A DNA stretch of 64,000 nt from assembly GCF_012317385.1 (NCBI RefSeq), contig NZ_CP051144.1, positions 744,001-808,000 on the forward strand, written 5' to 3'. The notes beneath the pieces were generated by a model. It was not told where the DNA came from, searched no databases, and worked only from the letters and a program-made list of their open reading frames with translations. Of this stretch, positions 37,771 through 46,982 are shown one piece after another. Made by a program: the position numbers and the translations under genes. How positions within the stretch are numbered: position 1 is the stretch's first letter; each line of letters begins with the position of its first letter. The DNA comes from Romboutsia sp. CE17. GTDB taxonomy: Bacteria; Bacillota; Clostridia; Peptostreptococcales; Peptostreptococcaceae.

Positions 37771-38331
37771 ATGAACGCTATAGATATAATGAATGAAGAG
37801 CATAAATATATAACTAGGATGCTTAAAGTTATAAGAAAAGTATGTTTTAAATTAATGGAAGGCGAAAATATTAATTATGATGATTTCTATTTAATAATAG
37901 ACTTTGTAAAAAATTATGCAGATTCACATCATCATAAAAAAGAGGAAAAAATATTATTTAATAGGATGGTAGATAACTTAGGTGATCTTGCTAATAAAGT
38001 TATAAATCATGGAATGTTAGTAGAACATGATTATGGTAGACTATATATGAGAAATCTAGGTATAGCTTTAGAAAAATTAAAGAATGGTGATAAAGAAGCC
38101 AAATTAGATGTAATAGCAAATGCAATTTCATATACAAATTTATTAGAAAGACATATTGATAAAGAGGACAGAGTTATATACAAATTTGCTGAAAGAGAAT
38201 TAAGTAAAGAAATATTAGAAATAGTAGATATAGAATGCAATAATTATGAAGATAATAATATAGAAGTGAAAGAAAAAAATATAGCAATATTAGAAAGTTT
38301 AGAAAGAAAATATATAAAGGAGATTTTATAA
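37771..38331 (+). CDS. Hemerythrin-like HHE domain protein
   Basis: 186 residues from ATG 37771 (AAGGAGAAATAT upstream). The di-iron ligands of a hemerythrin fold are visible in MNEEHKYI, DSHHHKKEEKILF, LVEHDYGR and LLERHIDKED. Such proteins bind or reduce O2 or NO, or repair Fe-S clusters (as RIC/YtfE does). It begins 22 bases after hcp, and its stop overlaps the next ATG. Together with Hcp this points to defence against oxidative or nitrosative stress. Confidence 0.88.
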   Translation: MNAIDIMNEEHKYITRMLKVIRKVCFKLMEGENINYDDFYLIIDFVKNYADSHHHKKEEKILFNRMVDNLGDLANKVINHGMLVEHDYGRLYMRNLGIALEKLKNGDKEAKLDVIANAISYTNLLERHIDKEDRVIYKFAERELSKEILEIVDIECNNYEDNNIEVKEKNIAILESLERKYIKEIL

Positions 38332-38516
38332 TGATAACAAAAGACAACACAATCGGTGAAATATTAGAAATAAATCCAAAAGCAGCAGATATATTAATGG
38401 ACTTTGGAATGGGATGTTTAGGATGTCCTTCAGCAACAATGGAAACATTAGAACAAGCTTGCTTTATACATGATCTTAAATTAGAAGAAGTATTAGATAA
38501 ATTAAATAGCAAATAA
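38331..38516 (+). CDS. DUF1858 protein
   Basis: 61 residues. It matches the DUF1858/ScdA N-terminal module with the conserved CLGCPSA cysteine pair and the IGEILEINPKAADILMDFGM helix. In RIC/ScdA proteins this module is fused to the hemerythrin domain. Here the two are separate, overlapping genes (TAATG), so they may form a split RIC-like repair unit. AAGGAGATTTTA precedes ATG. Confidence 0.88.
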   Translation: MITKDNTIGEILEINPKAADILMDFGMGCLGCPSATMETLEQACFIHDLKLEEVLDKLNSK

Positions 38517-38529
38517 TTTTTAAATCGTT

Positions 38530-38572
38530 AAAATAGCTATATAATAGTTTATATTATATAGCTATTTTTTTA
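38530..38572 (+). terminator. Terminator of the hcp operon
   Basis: 16-bp stem AAAATAGCTATATAAT / ATTATATAGCTATTTT, then T's. Confidence 0.88.
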
Positions 38573-38710
38573 TTATATATAACTTCATAAGATAAGACTT
38601 AGAATACTAAAAATAAATTGCGATAAATTTAATTATTTAAAGTATAAAAATTTAATAATATATTTATGATATAATAATTAATTGTGTATATAAAAATAAG
38701 GTGGTAAAAA

Positions 38711-40168
38711 ATGAATAATAATTTTAAAAAATATAAATTAGATAAAGAAATATTAAGTTCATTGAATAGTTTAAACTATAATATTCCTACTAGAGTTCAA
38801 AATGAGGTTATTCCAATTCTATTAAATAAAGAAGATATAATAGTTAAGTCTAAAACTGGAAGTGGAAAAACAGCTAGTTTTGCGATTCCAATTTGTGAAA
38901 AGATAAATATTAATGATAATACTGTTCAAGGATTAATAGTTGTTCCAACTAGAGAGTTGGCTCTTCAGGTAAAAGAAGAAATATCTTCAATTGGAAGATT
39001 AAAGAAAATAAGATGCATTGCTATATTTGGGAAGCAACCTATAAAAGATCAGATTTCACAGTTAAAGCAAAGAGTACATATAGTAGTAGCCACACCTGGT
39101 AGAATAATAGATCATATTGGAAGAAAAACTATAAATATAGAAGGACTAAAGTTTTTTATAATTGATGAAGCTGATAAAATGTTAAATAAAGGTTTTGCTG
39201 AAGATATGGAGACTATATTAAATAGGCTCCCTAGGGAATGTGTAAAAGGATTATTCTCGGCTACTATAGATGATAATATAAGTGAAGTATGTTCAAAATA
39301 TATGACAAATCCTAAATATGTAGATATAAATCAAGATGAAGTAAATAATTTTAAAAAACAAATTATAGAAAAATATATAAAAGTAAATGAAGATAATAGA
39401 TATGAAGTATTAAAGAAAATAATTTATAATGAATGTCCAAATTCTGTAGTTATATTTGCAAATAAAAAAGACGCTGTTAGAGATTTACATGAAAAAATGA
39501 AAAAAGATAAATTTTTAGTTGGACAACTTCATGGAGATATGTCTCAAGATAAAAGATTATTTACAATAAAAGATTTTAAAGAATATAAGTTTAATATTTT
39601 AGTAAGCACAGATGTTGCATCAAGAGGAATACATATAGATGATATATCCTTAGTAATAAATTATCAAGTTCCAAAAGATAAAGAAAATTATATACATAGA
39701 ATCGGTAGAACTGGAAGATATAATAAATTTGGAAAAGCTATAACATTGGTTAGTGAAAATGAAGAAAAATATTTAAATGAAATAGAAGAATATACAAATT
39801 CAAAGCTAGATGAAATAAAAGAGTTAGATGATCAAAAAGTTAAAAGAGGAAAAATTGAATTTAAAGTAAAAGAAAAGGAATTATTAAATACAGGAAAAGA
39901 AAAAAACAAAGATAAAAAAACTAATTTAGAAGTGACTAGGATATATTTAAATGCAGGTAAGAAAAAGAAAATAAGAGTAATAGATATAGTAGGAGCTCTT
40001 AGTAATATTGAAGGTATTAATAATGAAGACATAGGAGTTATAGAAGTACAAGAACTATGCTCTTATGTAGATTTATTAAATAATAAAGGAAGTAAATTTT
40101 TAAAAAAGCATAGAGAAATTAATATAAAGAAAAAATTAGTTAAGGTTAGAAAAGATAATAAACTTTGA
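38711..40168 (+). CDS. DEAD-box RNA helicase, DbpA-like
   Basis: 485 residues. Motif I is SKTGSGKT, Ia PTRELA, II DEAD (IIDEADKM), III SAT, V STDVASRGIH and VI HRIGRTGR. A Lys-rich linker leads to a C-terminal DbpA-type RNA-binding domain (TRIYLNAGKKKKIRVIDIVG...), which in DbpA targets 23S rRNA. A role in ribosome assembly is likely. AAGGTGGTAAAAA precedes ATG. The ppGpp synthetase gene starts 18 bases downstream. Confidence 0.9.
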   Translation: MNNNFKKYKLDKEILSSLNSLNYNIPTRVQNEVIPILLNKEDIIVKSKTGSGKTASFAIPICEKININDNTVQGLIVVPTRELALQVKEEISSIGRLKKIRCIAIFGKQPIKDQISQLKQRVHIVVATPGRIIDHIGRKTINIEGLKFFIIDEADKMLNKGFAEDMETILNRLPRECVKGLFSATIDDNISEVCSKYMTNPKYVDINQDEVNNFKKQIIEKYIKVNEDNRYEVLKKIIYNECPNSVVIFANKKDAVRDLHEKMKKDKFLVGQLHGDMSQDKRLFTIKDFKEYKFNILVSTDVASRGIHIDDISLVINYQVPKDKENYIHRIGRTGRYNKFGKAITLVSENEEKYLNEIEEYTNSKLDEIKELDDQKVKRGKIEFKVKEKELLNTGKEKNKDKKTNLEVTRIYLNAGKKKKIRVIDIVGALSNIEGINNEDIGVIEVQELCSYVDLLNNKGSKFLKKHREINIKKKLVKVRKDNKL

Positions 40169-40186
40169 TTTATTAGGAGGAAGCAA

Positions 40187-41050
40187 ATGCTTAATAAAGA
40201 ACAATTTTATACTATGTATAAAATAGATGAAAAAGAATTAGAAGAATTAGAAATAGATTGGCATGACTTAGAAGCAATATATGAAGACTTTAATAAATAT
40301 AGACAAAGTTATGAAACTCAAGCGGATTTAATTGCAAATATACTAAGAGCTCAATCTAAGGTTCATTCTGTAAAGACAAGGGTGAAAGATGCTAGACATT
40401 TAATCGAGAAGGTTATAAGAAAGACTCCTGAAAGAAGGAAAAAATATGGAAAAGATTTTAAATTTACAGTAGATAACTATAAAAATGAGATAACAGATTT
40501 ACTAGGAATAAGAGTTATTCATATATTTAAAGAAGATTGGGAAGAAATACATGATTTTATAACTAGTATGTGGAATGTTATAGAGATTGTTGCAAATATA
40601 AGAGAAGGTGATAATACAAAAGAATTTGAAGCTAAAGACATTGAAGTATGTTCAAGATTATCTGGATATAGGTCTGTGCACTATTTAGTTGAATCTTATC
40701 CGACTAATAAAAAGCTAATTGCGGAGGTTCAAGTTAGAACTATTTTTGAAGAAGGTTATGGAGAAATTGATCACCAGTTGAGATATTCTCATGATAATAT
40801 CCCTGAACTTTTAGGTCAAAACTTAATGCTTTTAAACAGAATAGCTGGAAGTTCAGATGAAATGGCATCTTTAATTAATATGATGAGTAAAAGCTTAAAA
40901 GAGGTTGAAATTGAATTCGAAGATAAAATTAAAGAAAAAGATGAAAAAATAAATGATTTAAAAAATAAAATCCTCAAAAAAAATGGTATTTCAGATATTG
41001 AAAAAGAAAGTTTAATAAGAGATATTGATGAAATACTTAAAAAAGAGTAA
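40187..41050 (+). CDS. Small (p)ppGpp synthetase, RelA/SpoT domain
   Basis: 287 residues. The synthetase domain is clear (about 45-205): RVKDARHLIEKV, TDLLGIRVIHIF, SRLSGYRSVHYLVE and EVQVRTIFEEGYGEIDH. A C-terminal coiled coil (about 225-287) follows. No hydrolase domain, TGS or ACT is present, so it is a small alarmone synthetase of the RelQ/YjbM/YwaC kind, though longer than usual. AGGAGGAAGCAA precedes ATG. The operon link with the helicase joins translation-related functions. Confidence 0.88.
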   Translation: MLNKEQFYTMYKIDEKELEELEIDWHDLEAIYEDFNKYRQSYETQADLIANILRAQSKVHSVKTRVKDARHLIEKVIRKTPERRKKYGKDFKFTVDNYKNEITDLLGIRVIHIFKEDWEEIHDFITSMWNVIEIVANIREGDNTKEFEAKDIEVCSRLSGYRSVHYLVESYPTNKKLIAEVQVRTIFEEGYGEIDHQLRYSHDNIPELLGQNLMLLNRIAGSSDEMASLINMMSKSLKEVEIEFEDKIKEKDEKINDLKNKILKKNGISDIEKESLIRDIDEILKKE

Positions 41051-41127
41051 AATAATGTTGCATTGGAATATTTTTAGATACTATGTTCCAATGCTTTATT
41101 TTAATTATGGCACTAGAGAGGAAATTT

Positions 41128-41616
41128 ATGCAAAATAATACCGATATTATAAAAAAGGCTATAAAGGGAAATAAAAGAGCCTTTTATTCTTTAATTAAAG
41201 AGTACACTCCTTATTTGTATAAAATAGCATATCTTCATACAAAACATGAGGAAGATGCTAAAAAGATTTTTGAAGAAACTATATATAATGGATTTAAAAA
41301 TATTCATAAATTAAAGTCTCCAAGTAATTTTAAAATATGGATAACTAGGATATTATTAAATGAAATTGACTATTTTCTAGAGTACTTTGGAATGATTGAA
41401 AGTGAATTTGAAATAGAAGAACATAATATAGACTTATATAATGCTATTGATATTTTAGAGTCAAAGGTAAAAAGTGTTATAGTACTTAGGTATTACTGTA
41501 ACTTTACAGATGAAGAAATAAGTGAAATTTTAGATATAAATCAGAGTACAATAAATACTTTTACAAGGAGAGCTTTTAAAGAAATAAAAGAACTGTTAAA
41601 GGAGGAGTGTGTATGA
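41128..41616 (+). CDS. ECF-type RNA polymerase sigma factor
   Basis: 162 residues from ATG 41128 (GAGGAAATTT upstream). In-frame codons back to 41083 have no ribosome site. Region 2 (KAIKGNKRAFYSLIKEYTPYLYKIAY) and region 4 (FTDEEISEILDINQSTINTF) are recognisable. It overlaps the next gene by ATGA, the usual arrangement for an ECF sigma factor and its anti-sigma partner. Its regulon is unknown. Confidence 0.88.
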   Translation: MQNNTDIIKKAIKGNKRAFYSLIKEYTPYLYKIAYLHTKHEEDAKKIFEETIYNGFKNIHKLKSPSNFKIWITRILLNEIDYFLEYFGMIESEFEIEEHNIDLYNAIDILESKVKSVIVLRYYCNFTDEEISEILDINQSTINTFTRRAFKEIKELLKEECV

Positions 41617-42377
41617 TAAAGAGAATAGACTTTGACAGTTTTGATATTGATAAGAAAACTAAATTAGAGATAGAAGAAGATATCAAAGATTTTAATATAA
41701 ATCTAAGTAATGTAGATTATATTGAAATTCCAAATTTAAATTCAATATCTAAAAAATGTATAAAAAGAGTAGCAAAAGAGAAAAATGAATTTGATAAGGT
41801 ACTAATAGGAAATATTTTAATTTTATTTTTATTAGTAGGTAGTATTGCATCTTTATACAATCCTGCATTAACTTATAAAATACCTCCTGTATACAAATTT
41901 TTTAAAAATATAAATGAATCTCTTAATATAGATTTTATGATGGAATTAATTGGATTAAATAAAGTTGTACCAAAAGTTGATGTAAATGAGTCTGGAAAAT
42001 TAGAAATAATAGAAGATCCTAATATGATAAAAGAGGACGAGGTTAAGATACCTAAAACATCAAAAGAAGCATTGGATTTAATTCACTCAATGGCAAATAC
42101 AATTGTTGAAGCTGACCATAAGTGGGGGAATACGGAGATTACACCAAAGACTATAGAAGTAGCTATAAAAAGTGTAGATTTAATAGATGACAATCATATA
42201 AGGTTATATTTAAGAGGTGCATTAACAAAATGGTCTCAAGGTGATTTCTCTAATGGTGTTGAATTACATAACTATGTATGGGATTTATTAGATGGAAGCG
42301 TAGGTATTGCAAGTAACTTAGATGATTCAATGATAAATAAAATATTAGAAAAATATTTTAAAAATAAATCTGAATAG
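41613..42377 (+). CDS. Probable membrane anti-sigma factor with DUF6241-like outer domain
   Basis: 254 residues. A cytoplasmic N-terminus (1-65), one membrane helix (about 70-90, IGNILILFLLVGSIASLY) and an outer domain whose C-terminal half (IHSMANTIVEADHKWGNTEIT... NYVWDLLDGSVGIA) looks like DUF6241. I recall that family from memory. Overlap with the ECF gene supports an anti-sigma role. No zinc-binding HxxxCxxC is present, so it is not a ZAS-type factor. Confidence 0.68.
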   Translation: MIKRIDFDSFDIDKKTKLEIEEDIKDFNINLSNVDYIEIPNLNSISKKCIKRVAKEKNEFDKVLIGNILILFLLVGSIASLYNPALTYKIPPVYKFFKNINESLNIDFMMELIGLNKVVPKVDVNESGKLEIIEDPNMIKEDEVKIPKTSKEALDLIHSMANTIVEADHKWGNTEITPKTIEVAIKSVDLIDDNHIRLYLRGALTKWSQGDFSNGVELHNYVWDLLDGSVGIASNLDDSMINKILEKYFKNKSE

Positions 42378-42387
42378 AACTTTGATT

Positions 42388-42430
42388 AATATAAGCTAAA
42401 TAATATTAAAAATATTGTTTAGCTTATATT
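42388..42430 (+). terminator. Terminator of the ECF operon
   Basis: 20-bp stem with one wobble: AATATAAGCTAAATAATATT and its return, with a three-base loop. The T run is weak. Confidence 0.75.
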
Positions 42431-42528
42431 TGTAGAACTAATATTAACAAATTCCATCATACATAAAAGTAAATTTAAAAAAGGTGTTATTAGATTTATA
42501 AAGAAATATAAATTTAATAATATTTAAT

Positions 42529-42570
42529 AAAAAGTATTATTGAATATATATTTATTCAATAATACTTTTT
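42529..42570 (+). terminator. Second terminator-like hairpin in the 42.4-42.6 kb gap
   Basis: Perfect 18-bp stem AAAAAGTATTATTGAATA / TATTCAATAATACTTTTT. No open frame lies between it and the terminator 100 bases upstream, so it may end a short RNA or serve as a back-up terminator. Confidence 0.7.
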
Positions 42571-42645
42571 GCATGCAAAGAAGTATTGATTAATTCAAAT
42601 TCAATATATAAAATATTAGTAAGATTTAGAAATAGGGGGCAATAG

Positions 42646-43569
42646 ATGAAAACTTTAATTATAGGTAATATTTATGTTGGTGCAATAACTAATATAGATA
42701 ATTTACCAAGAACTGGTCATGATATTGTGTGTAAAAATCATACTGTAACTATAAGTGAATCTGCTTATAATGTAGCAACAATACTTAAAAACTTTGGTAT
42801 AGATCATACAATTATATTTCCAGAAGGAAGTGGAATTTATGGGAGTATAATGGAAGAAGAAGTAAAAAAAGGTGGATATGAGATTAAAATAAGAGATAAT
42901 AGTAAAGATAATGGATACCGTTTATGTTTAGCAAAATCAAATGAAGGAAGAAGTTTCATTACAATAAAGGGAATAGAACAAAACTATCAAAATAACTGGT
43001 TTGAAGAGATAAATATAGATGAATATGATAATATTTATATTTCAGGATATGAGTTAGAAGGAAAAAGGGGACAAATGATTTCTCAATGGTTAAGTAAAGT
43101 AAGTGATAAAAATATATTTTTTAGGCCAGGTTCTAGAATTTTAGAAATTGACAAAGATACTTTAGAAACAGTGCTTAGATTAAGACCTATAGTACATATT
43201 AATGAAGATGAAGCTTTAAAATTTACTGATAAAAAAAGTATAGTGGAAGCTGCAAGGGCAATAAATAAAATAACTCAAAATACTGTTTTTATAACATTGG
43301 GAAAAGATGGAGTTATGTGTGCTAGCAACTGTGAATATAGATTTATAGATGGATTTGAAACACAGGTTGTTAATACAATGGGTGCAGGAGATAGTCATAT
43401 TGGAGCTATTATTGTAGCATATTCTATGGGATATAGCTTAGGTGATTGTTGTTATTTTGCTAATAATGTTGCAGCTAAGGTGGTAGGTATAGAGGAAAGT
43501 AGATTAGAAGAAAAATATTTTAAAATAGAAGATTATAATATATATGATTATTTAGAAGCAAAAGGATAA
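42646..43569 (+). CDS. PfkB family sugar/nucleoside kinase
   Basis: 307 residues, ribokinase fold. PfkB signatures are the N-terminal NIYVGAITNIDNLPRTGHD region and the C-terminal NTMGAGDSHIGAIIVAYSMG with the catalytic Asp. The substrate is not clear. GGGGGCAATAG precedes ATG. No transporter or pathway gene is adjacent. Confidence 0.83.
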   Translation: MKTLIIGNIYVGAITNIDNLPRTGHDIVCKNHTVTISESAYNVATILKNFGIDHTIIFPEGSGIYGSIMEEEVKKGGYEIKIRDNSKDNGYRLCLAKSNEGRSFITIKGIEQNYQNNWFEEINIDEYDNIYISGYELEGKRGQMISQWLSKVSDKNIFFRPGSRILEIDKDTLETVLRLRPIVHINEDEALKFTDKKSIVEAARAINKITQNTVFITLGKDGVMCASNCEYRFIDGFETQVVNTMGAGDSHIGAIIVAYSMGYSLGDCCYFANNVAAKVVGIEESRLEEKYFKIEDYNIYDYLEAKG

Positions 43570-43689
43570 TAATAAAATATCCAATCTATAATTTAAGCTT
43601 AAATATATGACTATATATAGAATATTATTAATTATACATTAATAATATTTACAAAGAAGCTTATTTAAATTATAGAAAGGATTTTAAAT

Positions 43690-44331
43690 ATGAGAAATAA
43701 ATATGATAGTAAGTTAAAGTATAGGTATAGATACATAGTTGGCATTATAGCATTAATAATGTGTATGTGTTTATACTTTATATTTTTTGATAAAAAAGGT
43801 TTATTAGAAGAAGAAGCTAAAAATATAATTAGTGATATTGACAAAGGATATGATGTTATATTAGCTGATAATAATTATACTATAGGAGATAAATCATACT
43901 ATGTATTATATTCTAATATAAGAAGTAATACTAGATATACTGATAAGTTTAATATTGATTCTAAAGTATATTATAGAATAGATGCTAGTTATTATAAGTT
44001 AGGAAATGAAGAGATATGGCAAGCTAGATATTGTATTGATAAAGAAAGTAAAGAAGTATATATAGAATTTAAGAATAATATCAAATATTTAGTTAGTTAT
44101 TCAGATTATAATGCAAATATAAATTATGCACTTAGCATTATAAATAAGTATAATAATGTAAAAAATCCACATATAGAAGTAAATGTAGAAGGTGATATTT
44201 ATACAATTCATTTATATGAGATAATTGAAAATGAAGACGAAAGTCATATAGCAACTATAGGATGGTATACACTAAATACCAAAACAATGGAAGTTAAAAA
44301 TATGATTACTGAAGAAACATTAAATATGTAG
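43690..44331 (+). CDS. Uncharacterised membrane-anchored protein
   Basis: 213 residues. A basic N-terminus and one membrane helix (about 17-36, IVGIIALIMCMCLYFIFF) anchor an outer domain of about 175 residues rich in Tyr, Asn and Asp. Two roughly similar halves (EEEAKNIISDIDKGYD and later YALSIINKYNNVKN) hint at a repeated alpha/beta unit like those in PepSY or DUF-type sensor domains. I do not recognise the family. AGAAAGGATTTT precedes ATG. Confidence 0.58.
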   Translation: MRNKYDSKLKYRYRYIVGIIALIMCMCLYFIFFDKKGLLEEEAKNIISDIDKGYDVILADNNYTIGDKSYYVLYSNIRSNTRYTDKFNIDSKVYYRIDASYYKLGNEEIWQARYCIDKESKEVYIEFKNNIKYLVSYSDYNANINYALSIINKYNNVKNPHIEVNVEGDIYTIHLYEIIENEDESHIATIGWYTLNTKTMEVKNMITEETLNM

Positions 44332-44378
44332 TATTATAGACTCAGTGAAAAGAAATAATTAGACTGGAGAGAAAACAA

Positions 44379-45575
44379 ATGAAGAAGTTATATTATGAAG
44401 ATCAGTATATAAAAAAATTTACAGCAAATATTGTGGAATTAAAAGAAATAGATAATAAATTTCACATAGTATTAAATAAAACAGCATTTTTCCCAGGTGG
44501 TGGAGGTCAGTTTTGTGATTTGGGAAAAATTGATGGTAAAGGCGTATTAGAAGTATATGAGAAAGATAAAAAAATTTATCACGTATTAAATGATAAGCCA
44601 AGTGAAAATACTGTAGAATGTATTATAGATTGGGATAGAAGAGAAGATGGGATGCATCAGCATTTTGCACAGCATGTATTATCAGGATGTTTTTACACTA
44701 AATATAAAGCGAATACTACAGGATTTCACTTAGGAAAGGATTTTAGTACTGTTGATATAAAAGGATATTTAGAAGAAGAACAAATCAGAGAAATTGAAAA
44801 CTATGCGAATGAAATAATAAGAGAGAATATACCTCTTACAATCTTAACACCAAATAAAGATGAATTGAAAGATATATGGGTAAGAAGGGATTTACCAGAT
44901 ACAGATGAAGATATAAGAGTAGTAAGAATAGGAGATTTAGATACTAACGCTTGTTGTGGTGTTCATCCAAAATCAACTGGAGAACTAAGACTTATAAAAA
45001 TTAAAAGATGGGAAAAAAATAGGCAATCTACAAGAATAGAATTCTTAGCAGGAAAAAGAGCTATAGATGATGTTTTAAGAAGAGACGTTTATCTTACAAA
45101 GATTTGTAGACATCTTAAATCTAAAGAAGAAGAAGCACTAAATGTTATAAGAGGTTTAGAAGAGAAAATAGAAGAAGGTAATAAAATAAGAAAAAAATTA
45201 GAAAATAAAGTGTCTAATTATGAAATTAAAGAAATACTTAAAAATTCGAAAAATTATAAAGGAATATTAGTAGCAGATAAAGTATATGAAGATGAAGATA
45301 TTAAGTACATAAATAGAATGGCTAGTAAGATTGTAGAAGAAGATAATAGAATAGTTCTAATAGGAGTTAAATATAAGGACAAATCGAATTTAGTTTTTGC
45401 TTCATCTAAGAATTTAAGTAAAATAAGTATGAATGACTTAATAAAAGAAGCCTTAGAAGTAGTTAATGGAAAAGGTGGAGGAAGTATTAATTTAGCACAA
45501 GGATCGTGTACTAATTTTAAAAATCTTGAAAAAGTAATTCAAGATGCTATTGATACTATAGAAGAAATAATATAA
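44379..45575 (+). CDS. Alanyl-tRNA editing protein, AlaX-L type with DHHA1 domain
   Basis: 398 residues. The N-terminal domain (TAFFPGGGGQFCDLGKI) and the editing domain zinc motifs HQHFAQH and CCGVH match AlaRS editing. A coiled-coil section and a C-terminal DHHA1 domain (NGKGGGSINLAQGSC) complete the AlaX-L architecture. It hydrolyses mischarged Ser- or Gly-tRNA-Ala in trans. TGGAGAGAAAACAA precedes ATG. Confidence 0.9.
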   Translation: MKKLYYEDQYIKKFTANIVELKEIDNKFHIVLNKTAFFPGGGGQFCDLGKIDGKGVLEVYEKDKKIYHVLNDKPSENTVECIIDWDRREDGMHQHFAQHVLSGCFYTKYKANTTGFHLGKDFSTVDIKGYLEEEQIREIENYANEIIRENIPLTILTPNKDELKDIWVRRDLPDTDEDIRVVRIGDLDTNACCGVHPKSTGELRLIKIKRWEKNRQSTRIEFLAGKRAIDDVLRRDVYLTKICRHLKSKEEEALNVIRGLEEKIEEGNKIRKKLENKVSNYEIKEILKNSKNYKGILVADKVYEDEDIKYINRMASKIVEEDNRIVLIGVKYKDKSNLVFASSKNLSKISMNDLIKEALEVVNGKGGGSINLAQGSCTNFKNLEKVIQDAIDTIEEII

Positions 45576-45633
45576 ACGCATATAATTGACGAGAAATAAT
45601 AAATATGATATTATAAAAAACATGTAAATAAAG

Positions 45634-45667
45634 TGCTCTGGATATCATCGATAAACAGAGCATTTTT
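45634..45667 (+). terminator. Terminator after the AlaX gene
   Basis: 7-bp GC-containing stem TGCTCTG / CAGAGCA with a 15-base loop, then CATTTTTATT. Confidence 0.75.
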
Positions 45668-45713
45668 ATTGTTAATAGGACGTAGACATATTATACGGAA
45701 GGTGAGATTAATC

Positions 45714-46862
45714 ATGAAAAAAGAAATATTCAACGGAGCCAAATTAAAAGTAGCTAGAATATATAGAGGAAAAACTGTAGATCAACTTGCGAAAGAAATT
45801 AACATAAATAAAAAAGATATAATTGCATTTGAAGAAAATAAATATAAGCCAACTCCAGAAAATACTATGAAATTATCAAATAATCTTAGATTTCCAAGAG
45901 AATATTTTTTCAAACAAGAGAATATAAAAGTAACTGTTGAAGGAAGTCATTTTAATCCTCAATCAACAATACCTAGAAACGAAGAAATATCATATAGAGA
46001 AAAATTGATAATGACTCATAAAATATACAATTTTATGCAAGGTTATATAAAGTTTCCAGAACTTAATTTGCCAGATAACCTAAATAAAAGTGATGATATA
46101 GAAGAAATGGCTACTAAAACTAGGAGATATTGGGGCTTAGGAGATAAAGCAATAGGGAATATGGTAAGCTTACTAGAGAGCAATGGTGTACTTTTATCTG
46201 CTATAAATATAGATAGAAAGGGAGCATCACCATATACTCAAAAGCAAAAATTAAATAAAGAAGATCAGTATGTAATAGCTTTAGGAAATGATAAAAAATC
46301 AGCTACAATAAGAAATTATGATTTAGCTTATGAGTTAGCATATATAATATCTAATGAATTAAATATACCATCAAAAAAATTTAATGCGGATGAATTTGCA
46401 TGTGCATTTTTATTACCAAAGGATACATTTTTACAAGATTTAATTAATCCTAATGAATTAGATGCATATATAGAGCTAAAGGCTAAGTGGTTAGTTCCAA
46501 TATCAATATTAATATTTAGGGCATATACACTAGGTGCCATAAATTATAAAAAATATAATTATTTAATGAATGAAATGAATAAATTAGGATGGCTTAAAAA
46601 AGAGCCATTAGATGATAATATAAAAGGAATAGCACCACAAACATTAAAAACTGCTGTTGATTTGCTATTTGAAAATAATATAATGAGTAAAAATACTTTA
46701 ATAGATAATTTATCTAATTATGGTATAGATATGTATCCTGAAGATATAGAGCTATTAATAGGTCTAAAAGAAGGTACATTAGCTACAAAAGTTGCAAAAA
46801 ATAAGTCGAGTAATAAGAACAATGTAAAAGTTGTAGATTTTAAAAATAAAAAGAGAAAATAA
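45714..46862 (+). CDS. XRE regulator fused to an ImmA/IrrE-like domain lacking HExxH
   Basis: 382 residues from ATG 45714 (GGAAGGTGAGATTAATC upstream). Earlier in-frame codons overlap the preceding terminator. An XRE HTH (about 8-60) is followed by a DUF955-like domain. The expected zinc motif HELxH is YELAY (about residue 204, in YDLAYELAYII), so both His ligands are gone, while the downstream NADEFACAFLLP block is kept. The protease should be dead. Active relatives cleave repressors after DNA damage. This one may sense a ligand or act as a plain repressor. Confidence 0.8.
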   Translation: MKKEIFNGAKLKVARIYRGKTVDQLAKEININKKDIIAFEENKYKPTPENTMKLSNNLRFPREYFFKQENIKVTVEGSHFNPQSTIPRNEEISYREKLIMTHKIYNFMQGYIKFPELNLPDNLNKSDDIEEMATKTRRYWGLGDKAIGNMVSLLESNGVLLSAINIDRKGASPYTQKQKLNKEDQYVIALGNDKKSATIRNYDLAYELAYIISNELNIPSKKFNADEFACAFLLPKDTFLQDLINPNELDAYIELKAKWLVPISILIFRAYTLGAINYKKYNYLMNEMNKLGWLKKEPLDDNIKGIAPQTLKTAVDLLFENNIMSKNTLIDNLSNYGIDMYPEDIELLIGLKEGTLATKVAKNKSSNKNNVKVVDFKNKKRK

Positions 46863-46886
46863 ATAAGATATATTATAAAGAATAAT

Positions 46887-46922
46887 AAATAAGGGCTAGA
46901 TTTAATTCTAGTCCTTATTTAT
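46887..46922 (+). terminator. Terminator of the XRE/ImmA-like gene
   Basis: 14-bp stem with one mismatch AAATAAGGGCTAGA / TCTAGTCCTTATTT. Confidence 0.8.
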
Positions 46923-46982
46923 TATTTAAATTATTAGAAGAAAAATTAAATTACAAAAATTTATAAATTAGGAAGGTAAAGA

